Below, piece by piece: positions 14,328-18,608 of a DNA stretch of 18,608 bases. The position numbers and the translations under genes are program-made. The notes under the pieces were generated by a model. That model saw only the letters and a program-made list of their open reading frames with translations. It was not told the origin of the DNA and ran no database searches. Source of the DNA: DATLYB01 sp964502525 (lineage in GTDB: Bacteria > Bacteroidota > Bacteroidia > Chitinophagales > CAIOSU01); NCBI GenBank assembly GCA_964502525.1, contig CAZCXH010000096.1, positions 1 to 18,608 of the forward strand, read 5' to 3'. Each line of letters starts with the position of its first letter. Within the stretch, counting starts at the first letter, position 1.

Positions 14328-15938
14328 ATGCCTGAGAGAAAACTGAATTTCCTGCTGCCGCTGTTGCTTTCTGTTGTGCTCGTTGCCGGCATGATGATCG
14401 GCTTCAGGCTGCGGGAATCAACGTGGAGCAAGCTTCCGCTCACTCAGAGAAGTGATTTTTCCCGCCTTGATGAAATTGTCAATCTTGTTGAGGAAAAGTA
14501 TGTTGACACCTTCAACCGCGGGAAAACCATTGACCGCCTCATTGACGATTTGCTGGAAGGTTTAGATCCCCATTCCTTTTTCATCGCAGCATCCGATCTT
14601 GAGGGTGTGAATGAAAGCCTCGAAGGAAATTTTGAAGGCATCGGCATTGAGTTTTACGTGCTGCACGACACGATAATAGTTGTATCTCCCATTGCGGGCG
14701 GTCCCTCCGAAGCGCTCGGCATCATGACGGGCGACAAGATCATCAGGATTGAAGATACGCTCGTTGCCGGCATCGGCATCTCCAACAGCCGGGTGGTGAA
14801 GAAACTGCGCGGCAAGAAAGGGACGAAAGTGAAAGTGAGCATATCCCGCCATCATCAGGATAATCTCCTTGACTTTGTCATCACCCGCGACAAAATCCCC
14901 ATCACCAGCGTGGATGCAGGCTACATGATTGATAAAGAAACCGGATATGTCAAAATCAACCGCTTTGCAGGCAGCACCTACAAGGAGTTCATGGAGGAAA
15001 TGAAGAGGCTGAAAAATCAAGGAATGGCGAGCCTTATCATTGACCTGCGGCAAAATCCCGGAGGGTACCTGAATGCAGCAACAATGATTGCAGACGAGTT
15101 TCTTGATAGCGATAAGCTGCTCGTTTACACTGAGGGCAAAGCCTATAAAAGAAAGGAATATCTCGCGCAGGAGAAGGGTATTTTCGAGAAGGGCAATCTT
15201 GCAATCATCATTGATGAAGGTTCCGCTTCGGCCAGCGAAATTCTCGCGGGCGCCATCCAGGACTGGGACAGGGGCATCATCACCGGCAGAAGATCGTTTG
15301 GCAAGGGGTTAGTGCAGGAACAATACAATCTGAGCGATGGCTCCGCAGTGCGCCTTACTGTAGCCAGATACTACACTCCGTCCGGGCGAAGCATCCAGCG
15401 CCCGTACGTGAACGGAACGAAGGAATACTACAGCGAAATTTATAACGGGCAGTATGCCAATGAAGACAGCATCGTCCTTCAGGACTCATCCAAATATTAC
15501 ACCTCAAAGGGAAAAGTGGTCTATGGCGGTGGCGGCATCATGCCCGATATTTTTATATCTCCCGACACCCTTCCCGATTTTCAGACTTTCGCCAAGGTAA
15601 GGGGTTTTATCCCTGAATTCATTTATGACTATACGGCAGCAAATTCCGAACAGTTCAACAGTTTCAGCAACTTTCACGACTTCGCGCAGCGGTTTCTGGT
15701 GCCTGATGCATTATATCAGAATTTCATCTTAAAGGCGATCGGGAGCGATAAAAGCCTGAACACTGAAGCGCTTGCAAAGATTGAAACTGATATTAAAGTG
15801 CTTTTGAAAGCGTATATCGCCCGGCAGCTATGGAAAAATGAAGGTTATTATTCCGTGCTCAATTCCAATGACAAGACCTTCCTCAAAACAGCGGAAGCCC
15901 TGAAAAACCAGGGCAGTTTGGCGGAAACGAACAACTAA
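14328..15938 (+). CDS. C-terminal processing peptidase, S41 family
   Basis: Periplasmic serine protease of the CtpA/Prc family, 536 residues. The N-terminus MPERKLNFLLPLLLSVVLVA is a signal anchor. A PDZ domain covers about 85-170 (GIGIEFYVLHDTIIVV, then GDKIIRIEDT), which in the family binds C-termini of substrates. The peptidase domain shows the Ser/Lys dyad: Ser301 in GSASASEILAGA and Lys326 in SFGKGLVQ, with the 25-residue spacing of known CtpA enzymes. DLRQNPGG near 240 is also typical. A C-terminal extension of about 150 residues follows. In Bacteroidota these proteases trim or degrade envelope proteins. The gene is divergent from the kinase gene and meets the next gene tail to tail, overlapping by four bases. 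Confidence 0.93.
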   Translation: MPERKLNFLLPLLLSVVLVAGMMIGFRLRESTWSKLPLTQRSDFSRLDEIVNLVEEKYVDTFNRGKTIDRLIDDLLEGLDPHSFFIAASDLEGVNESLEGNFEGIGIEFYVLHDTIIVVSPIAGGPSEALGIMTGDKIIRIEDTLVAGIGISNSRVVKKLRGKKGTKVKVSISRHHQDNLLDFVITRDKIPITSVDAGYMIDKETGYVKINRFAGSTYKEFMEEMKRLKNQGMASLIIDLRQNPGGYLNAATMIADEFLDSDKLLVYTEGKAYKRKEYLAQEKGIFEKGNLAIIIDEGSASASEILAGAIQDWDRGIITGRRSFGKGLVQEQYNLSDGSAVRLTVARYYTPSGRSIQRPYVNGTKEYYSEIYNGQYANEDSIVLQDSSKYYTSKGKVVYGGGGIMPDIFISPDTLPDFQTFAKVRGFIPEFIYDYTAANSEQFNSFSNFHDFAQRFLVPDALYQNFILKAIGSDKSLNTEALAKIETDIKVLLKAYIARQLWKNEGYYSVLNSNDKTFLKTAEALKNQGSLAETNN

Positions 15939-16534
15939 CCCGAAAGCGCTTCAATAAAATTCTCGTAGGTTTCCAGTCCTGTTTCAAATAAAAATTTATA
16001 ATCTTTCAGCTCCACCCTCCTCGCCAGTTTAATGAAGTCTTTTTCTCCGAGAATTTTCCCTGCTTTCGCGCCCAGGCGCAAATAATGCTCACCGTTTAAA
16101 TCGTGTTCCCATTCATTGCCGCCAATATACAGAACAACGCCCTGCTTCTTCATTTTAATGCAATGAGCCGCAAGCGCCCCTCTGTATTGGCGCAGGGGTT
16201 CGCCCTTCAGATGCAGCGTGAATGAAAAATAATTTCCCCACCAGAACATCGTGCGGAAAGCGAAAATATTTTCTTTATCAAACAACCTCGGGAAATCGAG
16301 GACCACATAAGGCAATCCGTTATAGTTTTCCCCGCGCGAAATCCTTCCCGTTTGAAAATCAACTCCTGCCGGAAAAATGAAAGTCCGGCTCACAGGGGCT
16401 GCCTTCAGAATTTCAGCGAAGCCGTTCAATAATTCACAGAGCTTATCCGTTATGATCCGTTTCCGCAAAAGGAAATCCCTGTCATTCATGCAATCCAGTT
16501 CCACCTTTGAAAACTGTATTTTTACATGCTTCAT
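15935..16534 (-). CDS. Unknown protein, 199 residues
   Basis: I do not recognise a named family. The protein is soluble-looking with no signal peptide or membrane helix. It begins MKHVKIQFSKVELDC, has aromatic-rich segments (FRTMFWWGNYFSFTLHLKG at about 93-111, then YIGGNEWEHDLNGEHY), and ends in a helical KDYKFLFETGLETYENF. Coding quality is even along its length, which supports a real gene. It converges on the S41 protease gene with a four-base overlap of stop codons (15935-15938) and is divergent from the lptG-like gene; the 109-base spacer with that gene is almost entirely heptamer array. Its function cannot be inferred. Confidence 0.75.
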   Translation of the reverse strand: MKHVKIQFSKVELDCMNDRDFLLRKRIITDKLCELLNGFAEILKAAPVSRTFIFPAGVDFQTGRISRGENYNGLPYVVLDFPRLFDKENIFAFRTMFWWGNYFSFTLHLKGEPLRQYRGALAAHCIKMKKQGVVLYIGGNEWEHDLNGEHYLRLGAKAGKILGEKDFIKLARRVELKDYKFLFETGLETYENFIEALSG

Positions 16535-16538
16535 TAAC

Positions 16539-16573
16539 AGTTTAAAGTCTAATGTTTAAAGCTTAAAGTTAGG
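16539..16573. repeat. Heptamer array AGTTTAA x5
   Basis: Five units in exact 7-base register: agtttaa, agtctaa, tgtttaa, agcttaa and agttagg. It begins 5 bases upstream of the minus-strand ATG at 16534. The third unit boundary forms a tttaaa/ttaa palindromic texture. It is directly followed, after eight bases, by a second array with a different unit. Confidence 0.75.
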
Positions 16574-16581
16574 AAGCATAT

Positions 16582-16630
16582 TCATTGGTCATTGCTTATC
16601 AGTCATTGGTCATTAGGTATTAGTCATTAG
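16582..16630. repeat. Heptamer array TCATTRG x7
   Basis: Seven 7-base units in unbroken register: five match tcattgg, tcattgc or tcattag, and two are diverged (ttatcag, gtattag). The array ends 13 bases before the TTG start of the lptG-like gene. With the AGTTTAA array it takes up 84 of the 109 bases between two divergent genes. Confidence 0.85.
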
Positions 16631-16643
16631 TTAACTAATCAAT

Positions 16644-18074
16644 TTGGTAAAAAAGCTCGACAAGCTCGTACTAAGGCGTTTCATCGGTCCATTTGTTCTC
16701 ACGTTCTGTATCACATTATTTATCATCGTGATGCAGTTCCTGTGGAAATATATTGATGACCTGGTAGGCAAAGGGCTTGAATGGCTTATCATCGCTGAGC
16801 TGATCTTCTACGCTTCAGCGAGTTTTGTTCCTCTCGCCCTTCCCCTTGCCGTGCTGCTTTCGTCCATTATGACCATGGGCAACTTCGGTGAGAACTATGA
16901 ACTGGTGGCGGCAAAATCATCAGGCATCTCGCTGCTGCGCTTCATGGCATCGCTGATTGGTGCCGTGATAGTCATCAGCATCGGGGCTTTCTTTTTTTCA
17001 AACAACGTGCTGCCGCAGGCTAATTTGAAGATGTACATGCTGCTTTATGACGTGCGCCACCAAAAACCGGCTCTGAATATTAAGGAAGGCGTGTTTTATG
17101 ATGAGATTGACGGCTACAGCATCAAGGTGGGCAAAAAGGCTTCAGACAATAAAAAGATTGAAGATATTATTGTATATGATCATACCAGCGGAAGGGGAAA
17201 CGACAATGTGCTGATAGCTGAAAAAGGAGAGATGTACACCACCGATGACGGCAGGTTCATGGTGCTGAGGCTCCACAACGGAAGGCAATACTCTGAAATG
17301 AAGCCGGAAAAAGGAACGAATGAATTCGAACATCTGCAAACGGAATTTAAAACATGGGAAAAATATTTCGACCTTTCGCAATTCGCGCTGCAGCGGTCGG
17401 ATGAAAAATTCTGGAGAAAACATTATGAAATGCTGAACTTGAGCCAGTTGCAGCAAACCGTTGATTCGCTGAAGGAGCAAATCGCTAACCGGAAGGAAGA
17501 TTTCGCAGCCAACCTTGACCAATACTATTCATTGCGATTGAACAATGCCCATATCTTATCCCAAACCGAAACACAACCCGGAGATTCATGCTTCATTACA
17601 GCATTCGCCTCTTTGCCTGACAAGGAAAAAGCCCTTGCCTTAAAAAAGGCCCTGAATGGCGCAAGAACGGTGAAAAACCTGTCCGGCATGGCTGAACGCG
17701 ATGCTTCCGGCAGGCAGAAGCACCTGGTGAAGCACAAGCTTGCGCTGAACAGGAAGTTCACGCTTTCAATAGCGTGCATCGTGCTCTTCTTCATTGGCGC
17801 GCCAGTTGGCGCCATCATCCGCATCGGAGGGCTTGGAATGCCGCTCGTGGTGGCTGTATTATTTTTTGTCGTATTTCATGTGCTCACGATGACCGGACAG
17901 AAAGTGGCGGAAGAAGGCGTTTTCACTGCTGCGGAAGGAAGCTGGCTTGCAACTGCGGTGCTATTGCCGGCCGGCATCCTGCTCACCTGGAAATCCATGC
18001 GCGATTCTGCACTGCTCAACCTCGATTGGTATTATTCGCTCGTGAACCGCTTTATCCAAAAAACATCGCAGTGA
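16644..18074 (+). CDS. LptF/LptG-family LPS export permease
   Basis: Inner-membrane permease of the YjgP/YjgQ family, 476 residues. With LptB it would extract LPS from the inner membrane and pass it to LptC and the bridge. Hydrophobic helices lie at about 14-34, 48-75 and 98-120 in the N-terminal half and 373-389, 399-416 and 434-449 at the end, with a large periplasmic domain between, as in LptF/LptG. QFLWKYIDDLVGKGLE near 31-46 is typical of the Bacteroidota version. The start is a TTG at 16644: the frame has a stop at 16632-16634 and no ATG, GTG or CTG in between, and the following VKKLDKLVLRRFIGPF fits the normal N-terminus. Whether it acts as LptF or LptG cannot be told. Its stop overlaps the start of the PAP2 gene. 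Confidence 0.93.
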   Translation: MVKKLDKLVLRRFIGPFVLTFCITLFIIVMQFLWKYIDDLVGKGLEWLIIAELIFYASASFVPLALPLAVLLSSIMTMGNFGENYELVAAKSSGISLLRFMASLIGAVIVISIGAFFFSNNVLPQANLKMYMLLYDVRHQKPALNIKEGVFYDEIDGYSIKVGKKASDNKKIEDIIVYDHTSGRGNDNVLIAEKGEMYTTDDGRFMVLRLHNGRQYSEMKPEKGTNEFEHLQTEFKTWEKYFDLSQFALQRSDEKFWRKHYEMLNLSQLQQTVDSLKEQIANRKEDFAANLDQYYSLRLNNAHILSQTETQPGDSCFITAFASLPDKEKALALKKALNGARTVKNLSGMAERDASGRQKHLVKHKLALNRKFTLSIACIVLFFIGAPVGAIIRIGGLGMPLVVAVLFFVVFHVLTMTGQKVAEEGVFTAAEGSWLATAVLLPAGILLTWKSMRDSALLNLDWYYSLVNRFIQKTSQ

Positions 18075-18608
18075 AAAAACCAAATTGGAATCCGTGGTTT
18101 TACGCACCTTTTTTTATTGTCATCGTTATGGGCGCAATTCTGCTGTCGCTTGTCGAAAAAGGCCAGTGTGTGCTTTTCATTAACCGGTTGCATTCTCTGT
18201 TTTTAGATAATTTATTTTTTTATGGATCCGCGCTGGGAAACGGATTGCTGTACCTCATGGTCGCGGCAGGCTTGCTCCTGAAGAACACGCGCAACGCAAT
18301 AATTGCCATACTCAGTTTTGCCGTCACCGGACTGATGATTCAATTTCTGAAGAAAATAGTTTTTGATGAAATGATGCGCCCTGCTGTTTTGTTATCAAGC
18401 GAAGCGTTGCATTTCGTGGAAGGCGTTAAAATTCTCCGACAGTACAGTTTCCCCTCCGGACATACCGCCACTACTTTTTCAATGTTTTGCCTGCTCTCCC
18501 AAATCATCAAGCCGCGCTGGATCGGATTGCTTTTCATACTGATGGCGTTGATAGGCGGAATCTCACGAATTTATCTCACGCAGCATTTTTTTGTTGATGT
18601 GTATTTCG
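18071..18608 (+). CDS. PAP2-family phosphatase (3' partial)
   Basis: A GTG at 18071 overlaps the permease stop (GTGA) and opens a frame that runs off the window; 179 residues are seen. It is a membrane phosphatase of the PAP2/type 2 phosphatidic acid phosphatase superfamily. Motif 1 is K95IVFDEMMRP, one residue longer than canonical K-X6-RP. Motif 2 is FPSGHTA with His131. Motif 3 is SRIYLTQHFFVDV with nucleophile His172 and Asp176. Hydrophobic segments at about 9-28, 57-70, 76-92 and 150-164 place it in the inner membrane. Candidate substrates are lipid A phosphates, undecaprenyl pyrophosphate or phosphatidyl lipids. Coupling to an LPS exporter favours lipid A, but this is inference. Confidence 0.88.
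   Translation, partial: MKKPNWNPWFYAPFFIVIVMGAILLSLVEKGQCVLFINRLHSLFLDNLFFYGSALGNGLLYLMVAAGLLLKNTRNAIIAILSFAVTGLMIQFLKKIVFDEMMRPAVLLSSEALHFVEGVKILRQYSFPSGHTATTFSMFCLLSQIIKPRWIGLLFILMALIGGISRIYLTQHFFVDVYF

Overview
The window looks like a chromosomal segment of a Bacteroidota bacterium, probably environmental. The evidence is a beta-propeller protein with a type IX secretion C-terminal sorting domain, a bacterial serine-palmitoyltransferase-like enzyme, a DUF5117/DUF4953-type lipoprotein metalloprotease, a fused-type LptF/LptG permease, and the lack of Shine-Dalgarno sequences before most starts. There is no rRNA, tRNA, CRISPR array, intact insertion sequence or phage module.

Layout. 2-1366: 3' end of a secreted SBBP-repeat protein. 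1367-2130: non-coding mosaic of palindromic repeats. 2131-4147: serine-palmitoyltransferase-like gene (spt) followed by a CrtW-type carotenoid ketolase. 4282-6828: large zinc metalloprotease lipoprotein. 6892-9657: phosphonoacetate hydrolase (phnA) and phosphonoacetaldehyde dehydrogenase (phnY), two consecutive steps of 2-aminoethylphosphonate breakdown. 9658-10222: non-coding region with several short palindromes. 10223-10882 (-): MORN/TPR protein. 10967-11923: membrane-anchored alpha/beta hydrolase. 12299-14155 (-): murK-like sugar kinase then murQ, for peptidoglycan amino-sugar recycling. 14328-15938: S41 C-terminal processing protease. 15935-16534 (-): conserved-looking unknown protein. 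16644-18074: LptF/LptG permease. 18071-end: PAP2 phosphatase cut by the window edge and translationally coupled to the permease.

Most genes are standard envelope, lipid and salvage functions. The least explained signal is between them. At least six intergenic spacers carry short tandem arrays with a period of 7 nt (8 nt in one). The unit differs from spacer to spacer: ATCTAAN, TTAATTRG, GTTTACR (twice), AGCTTGN, AGTTTAA and TCATTRG. They run almost from stop codon to start codon, and three carry a reverse-orientation arm that could fold into a long hairpin. They resemble in form the heptanucleotide STRR arrays of filamentous cyanobacteria, but the changing unit at constant period is odd. One such array would lie in the 5' leader of murK if the proposed promoter is right.
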